A stretch of 64,000 nt of DNA from Icerya purchasi. Taxonomy: Eukaryota > Arthropoda > Insecta > Hemiptera > Monophlebidae. The translations under genes and the position numbers were made by a program. The stretch is from positions 3,968,001-4,032,000 of the forward strand of contig CM077116.1 in the NCBI GenBank assembly GCA_039619475.1, read 5' to 3'. Of this stretch, positions 1 through 10,229 are shown piece after piece (position 1 is the stretch's first letter; every line of letters begins with the position of its first letter). The notes beneath the pieces were generated by a model that was given only the letters and a program-made list of their open reading frames with translations, ran no database searches and was not told the DNA's origin.

Positions 1-518
1 ATGAAGCAAGTAGTGTCTGTGGGCTATAAATGTGTGTACGATATATTACAAGAGATTTGAACAAATGTTTGTGTAACAAATGAATAAAAATATACTTGGG
101 TTAATTTAGTAACACAGAGAAAAAATATTATAGTGTTGGCGAGGATAGTAATGTATGTTTAGAGGTCTTGACAGTGGGGGCGCGAGTGGTAATAGTGGCG
201 AGAATGAACAAAAAAAGAAAATAATAATCTTTTAGTCAACCTTTTTATGTTTGATGTGATAATTGTTCACAGATAGATACATGTATCTTCGACGTTTTTT
301 ATAATCAAGCTGTTGTTCTCGAGAATATATCTCTCACTCGTATGTTGCAACTCTGATCTGCTTGTGCTAGTTCGTTTTTTTTCTTTGAACATGCTGTGTC
401 TCGTAAACTACTAGGTTTTCTACCTGTTGCTCTATTGATCAACACACCTCATAGACGAATTCTTCATCATGCTCATGCTCGTAACATGATAGAAGTGATT
501 TTATCATATCATCCGGTT

Positions 519-1367
519 TTAATCTATCTGTAGAAATGCATAAATGTCTCCAACACAACTTGGAAATAATGTAATTATCATTTCTTTGGTGGCTGTAATG
601 AACAACTGACTTAAATCATTTATATTGAGATTATTCATAAGCTTCAGCGGATGGATAACATGATCGTACCAGGCCTTCATCACCATAACGTTTTTCGCTG
701 CACAATGAAAACTATCATTCTCATTATGATGTTTACAGGTTATCAAATTGCTTATACCAAAATACTCTTCATGTAGATTCTCAATACTATGTAGTCGAAA
801 GACTTTATCCATATTAACGATTTCATAGTCTAAATCACTCAACAATTCAGACTTTTCGTTAAGTTCCATTAGTGTAAGTTTAGCATATACCGTTAAAATA
901 TATATGCGAGCTCTCGGTTTTTGAGATATTATCGTGAATATATCGCGTGCCATAAATGTTTCTTCCCGACAGGTAAATAATGAAGGATTTTTCAAGTGAT
1001 GACTCATCGAAGAACATTGTAAATGTGGCGTTTTTTATGAATGCCATGCTCTGCTTGGCTTGTACAGTGTATGCAAACACTTTCCGCCAGACATATCAAT
1101 CATTGCTAGTTCGGTTACTCGAAAACCATAATCACAATCTATATGGATGCTGATATCTACAAAATATTCCGCTATATCTGCTTGCTCTGATAATAATACA
1201 GGACCAATGATATTATGTACAGAAGATGTTGATCCTTCTGCTGTATAACCATCATCTGATTGCTGTGATTGAGGTGATGAAATTGTATACGAGACACTAT
1301 CACTCGAAAATGAATTCTGAATAAATTCGTCGACTTTAATATCAATCGAATCGGTATTGTTATTCAT
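519..1367 (-). pseudogene. Decayed copy of the 335-aa ORF of the right arm
   Basis: Reading down from 1367, the first 110 residues differ from the right-arm protein at about 10 positions. An in-frame TAA at 1035-1037 interrupts it, and the same frame then continues from 1034 to 519. One isoleucine codon is missing next to the HCAAKN motif. A single C is missing near 534, which shifts the frame and gives an early stop at 519. The rest of the 3' end is gone because of a deletion at about 459. Long stretches, including more than 60 residues after the AWYDHV motif, are still identical. The loss of function in this copy is therefore fairly recent, or conversion has occurred between the arms. Confidence 0.85.
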
Positions 1368-1379
1368 GTTTGAATAATA

Positions 1380-3420
1380 TTTTTAACTTTTTACTAAGAA
1401 TGTAGAAAATTATTACTTTTAATGTTAGAGCAAACTTTTATTAATGCGTGAAGAACACAGCTTCAACAAATTCTACGCGTTTAATGTAACACTAATACTG
1501 ACTGCCTGAACAGATCCTTTCGAGATTCTAGCTCGATGCATGTCTTTGAAGAGGGCGGGTTGCACCAGAAAAACCACATTCCTTTGGTGAAAGCTGGTTG
1601 CATACGCAAATGAACGAAATTTACAGGTGATCTTTAGGTTATGGGTGTTTGTGTGTAGGTGTGTACATGTCAACCGGTTTTTCTACAAAAGATATGAAGG
1701 AGAAGATCCGGGCAGACTCGATGACCTTGACACATGATCGAAATCAATGACATAGCAACATTCATGCAAGGAAATAAGCAGAGTACCTTTGCATTATGAG
1801 CATATGCGGACATATTGGGGGAAAATATGGAAGATATTGAAAAAAAAAAAAAAATATTTAGAGTTTGAAAAAAATGAAATAATCTTAAACTAACAGATTC
1901 GAAAAAAATTATTATGAATGATGAGAAAATCATTGTTAGCAGATGGATGCGTGGGAATGAATGGTATGGTTTCACTGTAATTCCAGGGGGGGGGGGGGGG
2001 ATGTACTCATGAAAAATAATAGAAAAGAATTGAAATTTGTGTAGGGTGGATAGGGGAGAGGGAAAATATGAAACAGCGTTAAATAAAAATATACTCGAAT
2101 TAATTTTTGAATACTTATGATTGGAAAAAGACTTTACAGGGGAAAAAATATATTTTAGACTAATTCCATAATACATAGACATGAAAAATTATTATGAACA
2201 ATATGAGGAATACCGTTAGAAGATGTTTACGCAATCATACTAGTGAAGATATCAATGGATTTATTTTTAGAACCTGAGAAAAAAATAAAATAAGAAAATT
2301 ATCAACGGACGGAGGAAATGATTGACAGCGAAAAAAAATATATAATTAGGCTGATTCTATAATATTAGACTTGAAAAAGTTATTATGAACGATAAGAGAA
2401 CTACCGGTAGCAGATGAATGCGAATGAAAGAGTGGCTAATACATTGACAGATTAATTTTTAGAATCGGAGAAACAAAAAAAATATAAAAATTATGAACGT
2501 TCAGAAGAAATAAACAGAAGCGTAAAAGAAAAATATACTTAGGCTAATTCTTTAATATTTTGACTCGAAAATAAAATATGTACGAAGTGTTGGTGTGTGT
2601 GTGTGTGTGTATGTGTGTGTGTGTGGGAGTGATATCGCGGCGTTTATTTCGGCGGCGACCGGAGCGTGTGTGGAATAGTACAGTGTACCTTTGTACAGGT
2701 TAACTCAATGATTGATATGAGTGCAGGAATGGACGGTGTGCTTTTGCAATGAACGGAGAATATGTAAAAATATAAAAAAAATATCAACGGATTAAGTATA
2801 AGATCGGAAGCGTAAAAAGACGAAAAATATGTATCAGGTGGCGGTGTATATGTGTGCGTGTGTGAACGTGTAGCGATCGTGAACAGGTTTCTATCGGTGG
2901 CGTGTGAGAGTGTGCATAGATGATCGGCTAGTTAATTTCGAACGAACGACTGGAATTCACCTCACCTGGTGACAGTTTCAACTAGTTGCTGGAACATTTA
3001 AATATTTCCATTACAGCCGCGGTCGCGCTTATATAATACATCTCGTACCAGCACACTCACCCGCTCTTATTCGACTGATGGAACGTTCAAATATTTTCCT
3101 TAAAAATAAAATTTAAAAAAAAAAAATGTCGGAACGGAGCACGACTCGGAAAATTCCTAAGTGTTGAGATTCAAACGTTTTTATCACTCCGGCAAAATTT
3201 TACCCCTCCCAACCTCGAAAAATGAAAGTTAAAAATTATGTTGTATACATTACAAGCAGAGTCATGTATAATACATACACATCATGATAGAAGGCGCGGG
3301 TATTGGAAAGCGAGTACACTGCTAAGGCTATGTTGAATATATGCGTGGAAACGGTGCGAGCGCATTTACAGATAACAGTATGAATGGGGAATCGGGAAAA
3401 ATTTGAAGAAATTTTGGGGA
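1380..3420. repeat. Non-coding part of left unit: AT-rich repeats, G15 tract and GT microsatellite
   Basis: This stretch lies between the ORF start and the inner end. It holds diverged tandem units of about 190-200 bp, recognisable by words such as ATATACTTAGGCTAATTCT near 2085, 2143, 2333 and 2530. It also holds a run of 15 G at 1986-2000 and a (GT)n tract at about 2592-2625. The right arm has only CCCCC where the G15 run lies, so the run expanded on this side. No convincing ORF is present; the open stretch at 1670-2182 is low-complexity sequence. Confidence 0.7.
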
Positions 3421-3597
3421 AACTTGGGTGAATTTTAACCATATGGATACAAATTGGGGTGAACTTTCAGCACCTGTACGCTAATTTGGGTGAATTTTGT
3501 CTACCTTGATGGGAATTAGGGATCGAATTAGCGGAACTGTCCAGGAAAATTGGGGGGGGAGGAACTGTGGGGGGGCTTGGGTTATATTTGATTGCAT

Positions 3598-3830
3598 GGA
3601 CATAAATTGGGGTGAATTTTGGACACCTGGACATAAATTGGGGTGAATTTTGGACACCTTGACATAAATTGGGGGTGAATTTTGGACACCTGGACATAAA
3701 TTGGGGTGAATTTTGGACACCTGGACACAAATTGGGGTGAGTTTTGAGCACTGGGGGACAAATTGGGGTGAGTTTTGAGCACGGGGGGACAAATTGGGGT
3801 CAATTTTGAGCACCGGGGGACAAATAGTGG
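3598..3830. repeat. 31-bp minisatellite, about 7.5 units
   Basis: Units start at 3598, 3629, 3660, 3692, 3723, 3756, 3787 and 3818. The typical unit reads GGACATAAATTGGGG then TGAATTTTGGACACCT. The units toward 3830 are more diverged, with GAGCAC replacing GGACAC. Older copies are visible from about 3440. Because 31 is not a multiple of three, the array is open in all three minus-strand frames and produces spurious proline-rich ORFs. The matching place in the right arm (10080-10190) holds only a degenerate version. Confidence 0.9.
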
Positions 3831-3871
3831 TTGGTGACGTCCGACCCGCCAGCTTGCCCATTTATACACTA

Positions 3872-4680
3872 CTGATGGGTCTATAGCTTTGCAGAAGGAA
3901 GGGGTCTTTGTTCGACTTGACAATTGGAATAAGGAGAGTTGTTTTTAAGGATTGTGGGATAAAACCAGAAGACCAAATTTGGTTGTAGATGCCGAGCAGG
4001 AATAATCTAGCAAATGTAGGAAGATGTTTGAGCATAAAGGAATGTATAGAATCCACTCCAGGTGCACTATTCCTTATGTTGCAGTTTAGTTGATAATTTA
4101 ATTCGTGGATTGTAAAAGGAAGATTTAAAGGATCATTTTTGTCGGAATTAAAAGATATTGTTTGTTGTTCTACGGTTAATTGCATGGCTGCAAAGGAAGG
4201 ATCATATAAGGAGGACGACGAGGAATTCTTAAAATGGAGCGCAAAGATTCTCGCAACGTCAGACTCTTCTTTAATCAGCGAGCCATTCATGAGTAACGCA
4301 GGAGTCAAAGAATGATTCGAGGCTCCATTGAGAGACTTGATTCTTTTCCACATAATGGTGCTGGGTGTATCTTTCATAATAGAAGAGACAAAAGATATCC
4401 AAGACTGGCGTTTCTTTGTCTGGATAAGTAACCTCGCTATGGCCCTGCGCTTTTTGAATTCCACTAGATCACTGAGTAATTTGGTGGTCTTGTACATACG
4501 GAGAGCTCTTTTTCTCTCAGAAATGGCTGCGCTAATCTCTGGGCACCACCAAGGTACCCGCTTATGCTGTGTGTATGATGTTAGTGGAATGGATGCTACA
4601 GCGGTAGTGTTAATTGCTTCCGTGAGCTTCTGTAGGTTCTCCTCGGAATAATGCTTTTTGTAGATTTTCCAGAGGTCTAA
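3872..4680 (-). pseudogene. LINE reverse transcriptase, N-terminal part (I clade)
   Basis: The minus-strand frame from 4497 to 3862 encodes the linker and first part of a LINE reverse transcriptase. It has an APGVDSIHSFMLKHLP-type motif, a LKTTLLIPIVK motif, and ends in SYRPIS, the conserved fingers motif. Upstream coding (4500-4680) continues in another frame with a VPWWCPEI motif, so there is a frameshift near 4540. The reverse transcriptase is cut off immediately after SYRPIS where the left repeat unit begins; the palm, thumb and RNase H are missing. It may belong to the same family as the minus-strand fragment at 7894-9290, but the two pieces do not overlap. Confidence 0.75.
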
Positions 4681-4699
4681 TTAGATATTGAGAAGTTCC

Positions 4700-5060
4700 C
4701 CCCTAATGCATAATACCATAAGTCAAGATTGGTTGATATAATGTCATGTATAATCTATATGTGTGTATGTGTAAAATGTTGCTTCAAATAATAGAACAGA
4801 AAATTCATTTTTCAGAGTTTTTACTACATGTTTATCCCAATATAACTTACTATCTTCGGTAACTCCTAAATATTTAAATTCATAAACTCTTTCTACGGGG
4901 GAGCTGGTGTTCAAATAAACTTTGAGATCGCTCCATAACTTTAAATTCTAATATGTGTATAATATGTACTTAGATTCAGTAACGTTGAGAGATAATTTGT
5001 TTTGCCTTAACCATGTTGTAATTTTAGCTACATCCTCCTGCACAAACGACTGCAACGTAG
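4700..5060 (-). pseudogene. LINE reverse transcriptase palm/thumb fragment
   Basis: Reading from 5060 downward, one frame with a single stop encodes a typical LINE segment: KITTWLRQNKLSLNVTESK, then FKYLGVTEDSKLYWDKHV about 40 residues later. These are the region after the YADD box and the thumb YLG motif. No endonuclease or YADD box remains. It is a different LINE from its neighbour at 3872-4680. The 5060-5360 interval beside it is AT-rich and shows nothing. Confidence 0.6.
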
Positions 5061-5360
5061 TTCGAAAATGAGAGTAGTTGTAAAATAAAAAAAAATTTAT
5101 ACGAAATATAAGAAAGAGAATCAAAATTACACGTCATGGAATATCATAAATGAAAGCGGAACAATAATTTTGCTTATTAAAAGTCATTTCAATTTTAAAT
5201 TTTTATGTTAAAAAGGAGATTTTATTCATGTTAGGTGCTTAATTGTTCAATAAATTTTGTATTTTCTTCTAAGCAGCTAATAATTTTACAATGTTCTCTA
5301 TCGAATTTGGTTTATATTTATTTTTTACCGACTTTATAGAAAGGACATATATATATATAT

Positions 5361-5636
5361 CAGTGGTGGATACACGAGGGGACACCCCCCCCGCAAAGAA
5401 CCAAAGCCTCTATGAAAAAATTTGTTGTAACGGAGAAACTTAATTTATACTATGAAAGACTTGTATAAATGTTACCTATGGATTTAATTATAACTAATAT
5501 GTAATACTGTTCTCTAGTAAAACTATTAAAGTTACTTTTTTATTTTACTTTAAACCCAACTGTCATCGATCTTTCGCATTTCATATTTATTTTTAATTTT
5601 TATTTTGTAATGTAAATGAAAATAGATCAAAAATAA

Positions 5637-5650
<14 letters not shown>
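5361..5650 (+). mobile_element. hAT-type terminal segment (copy 1 of a family)
   Basis: It starts CAGTGGTGGATACACGAGG, a diverged form of the hAT terminus CAGTGGCGGATC. About 290 bp from here match the reverse complement of 37105-37392, including CAAAGAACCA, AATTTGTTGTAAC and the segment with AACTGTCATCGATCTTT. The other terminus is not recognised, because the copy runs into an (AT)n tract at about 5639-5682. No transposase is visible, so it is a solo end or a non-autonomous element. Confidence 0.65.

Positions 5651-5682
<32 letters not shown>
5639..5682. repeat. (AT)n microsatellite
   Basis: Uninterrupted alternating TA of about 40 bp. It follows the hAT-type segment and is followed by 70 bp of AT-rich sequence before the palindromic element. 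Confidence 0.9.
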
Positions 5683-5683
<1 letters not shown>

Positions 5684-5753
5684 ACTTGCTCACGAACAAA
5701 GAATTAGGATCGGATTACTAACATAAATAAAAAATAAGTAAAGTCTAATAAAA

Positions 5754-6044
5754 ATACTATCTTTCTATATATAATAAAATAAACTTTAATAACAAACAAT
5801 ATAGATCAATAAATTAGATAAATACCTATTTAGAAACGTTTTCGGGCATAACCCATCATCAGCTAACACTAACTTAAAGGAAACTTAAAACTTTAAGTTA
5901 GTGTTAGCTGATGATGGGTTATGCCCGAAAACGTTTCTAAATAGGTATTTATCTAATTTATTGATCTATATTGTTTGTTATTAAAGTTTATTTTATTATA
6001 CCATTTTAACAAACAGGATGTATTCACTTACATACTATCTTTCT
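5754..6044. mobile_element. Inserted perfect palindrome, 110-bp arms, with 13-bp target duplication
   Basis: Arms 5770-5879 and 5891-6000 are perfect reverse complements around an 11-nt loop (5880-5890). The 13-mer ATACTATCTTTCT occurs at 5754-5766 and again at 6032-6044, flanking the palindrome plus a 31-nt asymmetric tail (6001-6031). This looks like a target-site duplication. Each arm contains the word AGCTGATGATGGGTTATGCC followed by CGAAAACG. That resembles the CTGA(N)GA-stem-GAAA core of the minimal hammerhead motifs known in Penelope-like retroelement terminal repeats, though with one extra U before stem II. There is no coding sequence. A tail-to-tail pair of Penelope-type ends or a foldback MITE are the two readings. 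Confidence 0.75.
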
Positions 6045-6235
6045 TATTATTCAAATCCTAAACTACCATTTTAGCTAGAAGTTTATAATTTATTTATTTT
6101 TTACCTGAAAATAAAATAAAATTTAAATTAAATTGTAATAATTATGTATTTTTAAATTTCTAAAGAGGTTGTTATTTGATATTCTTTATGAAACAATGTA
6201 CTTGTCAAATCTACTGCCTACCATAGAAGATATTA

Positions 6236-7892
6236 CGTAATTATATAACTTCCTCGCCCAAATTTGCTCTGAAAATGCCAAATCATGGGGCCTAAGCTAC
6301 AAATTAACGTTTCTGAAATCAAATAAACCAAACAATATTCCACTTTTCACAAAAAATAACGGCGATAAAATCACCAATGTGACAGAGAATCTAAACTACC
6401 CTTCTCCTTTTCCATTAGACAGCACTGACAAAGGCAGCAACAAACAGAAAATTCAAAAACAGGAAAATTTTGCTCACCCACAACGGACTCCTCTTGATAC
6501 TTCCGCACTAAATAACATTATAAAAAATTTAAAAAACAACAAAGCTTCTGGACCTGACAATATTTCATATAAGACACTAAAATTAATCCAAAAGGTCTAT
6601 CCAAAACTCCTTCCACTTCTATACAAAAAAATCTTCTCCTTAAACTATTTCCCTAAACACTGGCGCGAAGCAAATGTAATCCTACTTCATAAATCAACCA
6701 AAGATGCAAATCGCATAAGATCGCCCAATATGTCTTTTAAACACTATAAGCAAAATTTACAAAAAACTATTAAAAATAGGACAACTTGATATTTGAACTC
6801 AACAAACTTTTTAGATAAAAGACAATTTGGATTCAGACAAGGTCTGTCCACAGAACATACTGTGAATTATGCGATCAGCAAGATTGGCAGCAGCCTTAAG
6901 AAAAAACCGAACGTTCTCGTCATAGGAGTGGATATCAAAAGAGCCTTTGATAACTGCTGGCATCCTGCTTTTTTTGACATTTTAAAATCTATTATGATCA
7001 AAGACATACCATTGCTAAGTACAATATATTGCTACCTTCAAAATAGACGTGTAACTATTCAAATAGGTAATCATAGTACAAACACTGAAACCAATAAAGC
7101 TGCCCAAAGGGTAGCGTTTTAGGTCCACTTTCCTGAAATATATTATTCAACCAAGCTTTACCATATGACAAGAACGTTAACCTTTGCACATATGCAGATG
7201 ACTTACTACTCATAATAACGGTCGATACAAAAATCAATCTCGAAAGAACAGCTAACAAAACGCTTGAGTTACTCCGAGTCCGGCTAAATGAAGTGAAGCT
7301 TAATCGTTCAGTTGAAAAATGCTTTGTGTCTCTTTTCATAAACTCCCTGAAACTAAAAAGGAAAAATATTAAAGTACTTTACAAGGGGACCACTTTAAAA
7401 GTAGTCAAACATTTTAAATACCTAGGAGTTATATTAGACAATAAACTCTCCTTTAAATAATACATAGACTACACCACATCTAAGTTGGACGCTAAATACT
7501 CTCAATTACTAAAAGTGTGCAGAGATACATGGGACTTTGATTACAAATACAGACTTGTACTGTACAATTCACTTGTTCAGAACATTTCACTAGACCTAGA
7601 CATTAACTATAGATCAATCATTTTTACCATAAAAAACCGTAAAAATTTTGGATATATTAACGATCATGTCTGTCAAATAATGAACTTTCTACCTCCATTA
7701 AATCCTCTTTAGAACAGTTCCTACATGCTAATCTACCATGACTTACATATAAAAATGTCACAAAAGACACATTAAAAACTATTTCATGTCCATATGACAA
7801 AACTTCTGGGAAAATGTTAGAACAGGCATACAGTTAACAACTAACTTTTACACTACCCAACTCCTCACTGACCACGGACACTTCGGAGCCTA

Positions 7893-7893
<1 letters not shown>
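6236..7893 (+). pseudogene. R1-like LINE reverse transcriptase, 5' part (interrupted)
   Basis: Plus-strand coding in several frames. An open segment (6379-6789) has NNKASGPDNISYKTLK and HWREANVILLHK motifs. The next (6793-7122) has QFGFRQGLSTEHTV and VIGVDIKRAFDNCWH, the palm motif with its first catalytic Asp. After a frameshift near 7110 comes the GSVLGPL region, then a TYADDLLL catalytic box near 7190-7210. FKYLGVILDNKLSF follows near 7420-7460, with a stop just after. The reading ends in the conserved LTDHGHFGAY motif at 7870-7893, where another LINE is inserted; the frame resumes at 9291. Many lesions make it non-functional. A (T/A)-rich leader of about 200 bp precedes it. Confidence 0.8.
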
Positions 7894-7923
<30 letters not shown>

Positions 7924-9290
7924 GGGTTTGTCAACATGGACATTGGCCCAAGAACAGCGGAACAGAGAGAAAAGAGAGATCAGATCCTTACACGATCGGA
8001 GATAGCCGACAGAAAGGAATCAAGAGCTAGAATAACCGAAGGAGAAGGAACGGAGAGAATGAATGAAGCACAGTATGGAGCGAGAATACCGGTTTGTAAG
8101 AGGAAGGAATAAAAAGAAGCTTGTTCAGTTGAAAGCAACGAACAACTGAACATTATATGATCGGGATCAGAAACACATTAATCGCCGGGAGGGTGCAATG
8201 GACAATAAGGAGAAGGCTCGAGAGAATAACGGAACAATGAGGAAGGGAGCAAACTATGCCCAAAACGCAAGCGGAAAATCGCATAGAGATTGGAACGGCG
8301 CATAGAAGGAAAGTTAATAAACCATGGAAAGCGTGGAAGGGAAGGTTGGATAGACAAGAAAAAGGAGTTTGAGTTGGAGAATGAGGAGACGTAGGAGTCA
8401 GACCACAGTTTTGAATAAGCAACTGCAGACAGAAAGGTAATATTAGAAGCTGAGAAGGCAGGAAGAAACCTACCAGAAGAGGAAGATAATCGAGCGAATG
8501 AGTTAACCAACTCATTTCCCTCGATTCCGGAATGGGCAGGAATCCAAAGAAAATCCGTTTGGATAAAGTGGGAAAGGAAAAGATCGTGAATTAAGGAACG
8601 AATAAGGAGAATGATGCAGTCGGTTGAGTGAGAAGGGAGAGGAAATATGATAGTCTGCAGCACGCTTTGAGCATCCGACAGGATAAGGAGATTGCGAGAA
8701 GCCGGTGAAGTTTTGATAAAAATAAGGGCATGCAGAATAGCAGAAGACTCAGCATAAAAGATTGAACAAAAGGAGGGAAGTTTAAAGGACTCGAAGTAAT
8801 TGAGAGAAGGACAGAAGAAAGCTGCACCAACACCATTGGGTCCCTTGGAGCCATCAGTAAAGATCAAAAAATGGTTGGGGAAAAAAGAGCTAAGATTCTG
8901 TTGGAATTCTGATCTAACAACGTGGCGAAGAAGAGGTTTGGGAGGAACAGGTGAATAAAAGCAGTTAATAGGATGAAGGAGAAATAAGGGAGTTTATCGT
9001 AAGAGTAGATATACGGAGAAAGCTGTATAAGACGGCCAGCGATAAGAGATAGAATAGGAGTCTTGTTAGCAGAAAAGCGCCAGGAACGCAATATGAAGAA
9101 ATAAGAAGGAATAAGAGAGCAAGAGGAAATAGGCAAACCGTTTGATGAGGAAACGATAACCCATGAAGGAGCGTCGAAGGAAAAGGGGAGGAATGTGACA
9201 CTCTGCGTGCGGAGCTGGGATAGGAGTAGTCTTTCGGGCTCCAAGGCAGAGGCGGAGACGTGTATTTTGAACCCGGTCGAGCTTAGACAC
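7894..9290 (-). pseudogene. I-clade LINE 3' half (RT thumb plus RNase H), nested insertion
   Basis: A minus-strand LINE truncated at its 5' end. From 9290 it encodes the thumb KLDRVQNTRLRLCLGARK. After frameshifts comes an RNase H domain (8867-8178) with MIFTDGSKG, YAESSAI, LILSDAQSV and WIPAHSGIEGNELVNSFA. The last catalytic Asp of RNase H appears as Asn (VN instead of VD). A FRLRFGHSLLPSSLFRYS motif follows. The element ends in a 26-nt poly(A), seen as T at 7894-7919, preceded by a non-coding 3' region at 7920-8150. It sits inside the plus-strand R1-like LINE. Related C-terminal fragments occur at 17880-18290 and 49335-49680. Confidence 0.85.
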
Positions 9291-9790
9291 TTAAAAAAAT
9301 ACAAAATTACTAAAGACGACAAATGTGACTGTGGGGAAAATGAAAATGCCAATCATGTAATCTTTCACGGCAGTAAGTATGACGAAATCAAACACTTCAA
9401 CATAAAAAACTTCAATTTGAGCAATTCAACTTCGGCAACTAAATTTCAAAAATTCGCGTTCTTAGTTTTAAAACCAAAATTTCCTGGTAAAAATAACAAC
9501 CTACAGTGATTTACATTACTCAGTTAAATAAAAAACATTAAACCTAAAATCTACTCATTAACACATATGTAGTTTTCAATATTAATACCCGGACAAGACA
9601 ATCTAGTTTAACTGGTAAATCAAACCGAAATCAATCACACTTGCATCTTTCAGGAAAAAAGAAAAAGAAAAAAAAAATATTGTCTATTAAATAAGATAAG
9701 TACATAGTGCATAACTCACCAGATCATGTAGCATTAAGTTTCTCAAACCCCTATAGAAAAAAAATAATAATAATAAAAACAAAAATTAAA
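9291..9790 (+). pseudogene. R1-like LINE, 3' part after the nested insertion
   Basis: The frame broken at 7893 resumes here as LKKYKITKDDKCDCGENENA followed by NHVIF, the C-terminal zinc-knuckle-like region of LINE ORF2, and ends near 9509. The remaining 280 bp are AT-rich 3' sequence with an AATAATAATAATAAAAAC tail near 9760. Joined with 6236-7893, this gives a reverse transcriptase reaching its natural C-terminus, but the 5' endonuclease portion is absent. Confidence 0.75.
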
Positions 9791-9839
9791 GTTTATTACT
9801 AAGTTTTATTGTAAGAGGGTTCTAGGTCAAGATGAAGCC

Positions 9840-9983
9840 TAACGTCGGTGCTTGGCTTGGCGCCTTTGTACGCAAACTGGCATTGTAAAAAAAAGCGCTA
9901 TTAAAATACAGTTCTTAATCAATAAAAAAACTTTCCCCCAAAAATATCTCTCTGGATCCGCCCCCCTGTATATATATTATAGT
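9840..9983 (-). mobile_element. Possible hAT-type terminal remnant
   Basis: The word CTCTGGATCCGCCCCCCTGTA at 9950-9970 is, on the minus strand, close to the CAGGGGCGGATCCAG type of hAT terminus, and is preceded by C- and A-rich sequence. No partner end or target duplication is seen. It lies directly against the inner end of the right repeat unit. Confidence 0.35.
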
Positions 9984-10011
9984 AGTCTAAAAAAGCGGGG
10001 ACTGGCAGCTC

Positions 10012-10019
10012 TGACGTCA
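10012..10019. promoter_or_regulatory. CRE-like palindrome TGACGTCA at inner end of right unit
   Basis: A perfect TGACGTCA (CREB/ATF-type site) lies about 28 bp inside the unit end. The left unit has GACGTCAC at the same place (about 3834-3841), so the core is shared by both copies. On the outward-reading strand it follows a short AT-rich word (CTAAAAAAG here, TATAAATG in the left copy). That would suit a promoter at the unit's 5' end, but there is no direct evidence of transcription. Confidence 0.4.
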
Positions 10020-10229
10020 CAAACCCCAGAACTGTGTGCAGAGGTCAAAAAGTAACCCAATTTCTTGCACGGGCGCTGAAAATTCACCCAAGTTTCCCTA
10101 ATTTTCCCCGAATTTTCCCCAATTTTCCCCAAATTTCCCGCAATTTTTCGCAATTTTCCTCAATTTTCTACAAATTTCCCCCAATTTTCACTGTACAGGT
10201 TTTGCGCATTTCCGATAGTTCGAACCAAT

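Larger units (their letters stand above)
1..3872 (-). repeat. Left copy of a large inverted repeat unit
   Basis: The reverse complement of this segment matches the right copy. Base 1 pairs with 14915, the ORF start at 1367 pairs with 12788, the GATATC at 2631 pairs with 11542, and the inner end near 3872 pairs with about 9984. Similarity continues to the first base of the window, so the unit probably extends further left. Relative to the right copy it lacks about 756 bp (junction near 459) and has an expanded 31-bp minisatellite near its inner end. The inner end abuts a LINE reverse-transcriptase fragment in mid-motif. I do not recognise the unit as a known transposon family. Confidence 0.85.

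Noticed and set aside
3467..3923. Three overlapping proline/cysteine-rich minus-strand ORFs of 94-126 codons
   Set aside because: They are generated by the 31-bp minisatellite, which is open in all frames; there is no independent coding signal.
8153..8515. 120-codon minus-strand ORF, Leu/Pro-rich
   Set aside because: Alternative frame of the RNase H coding region of the nested LINE.
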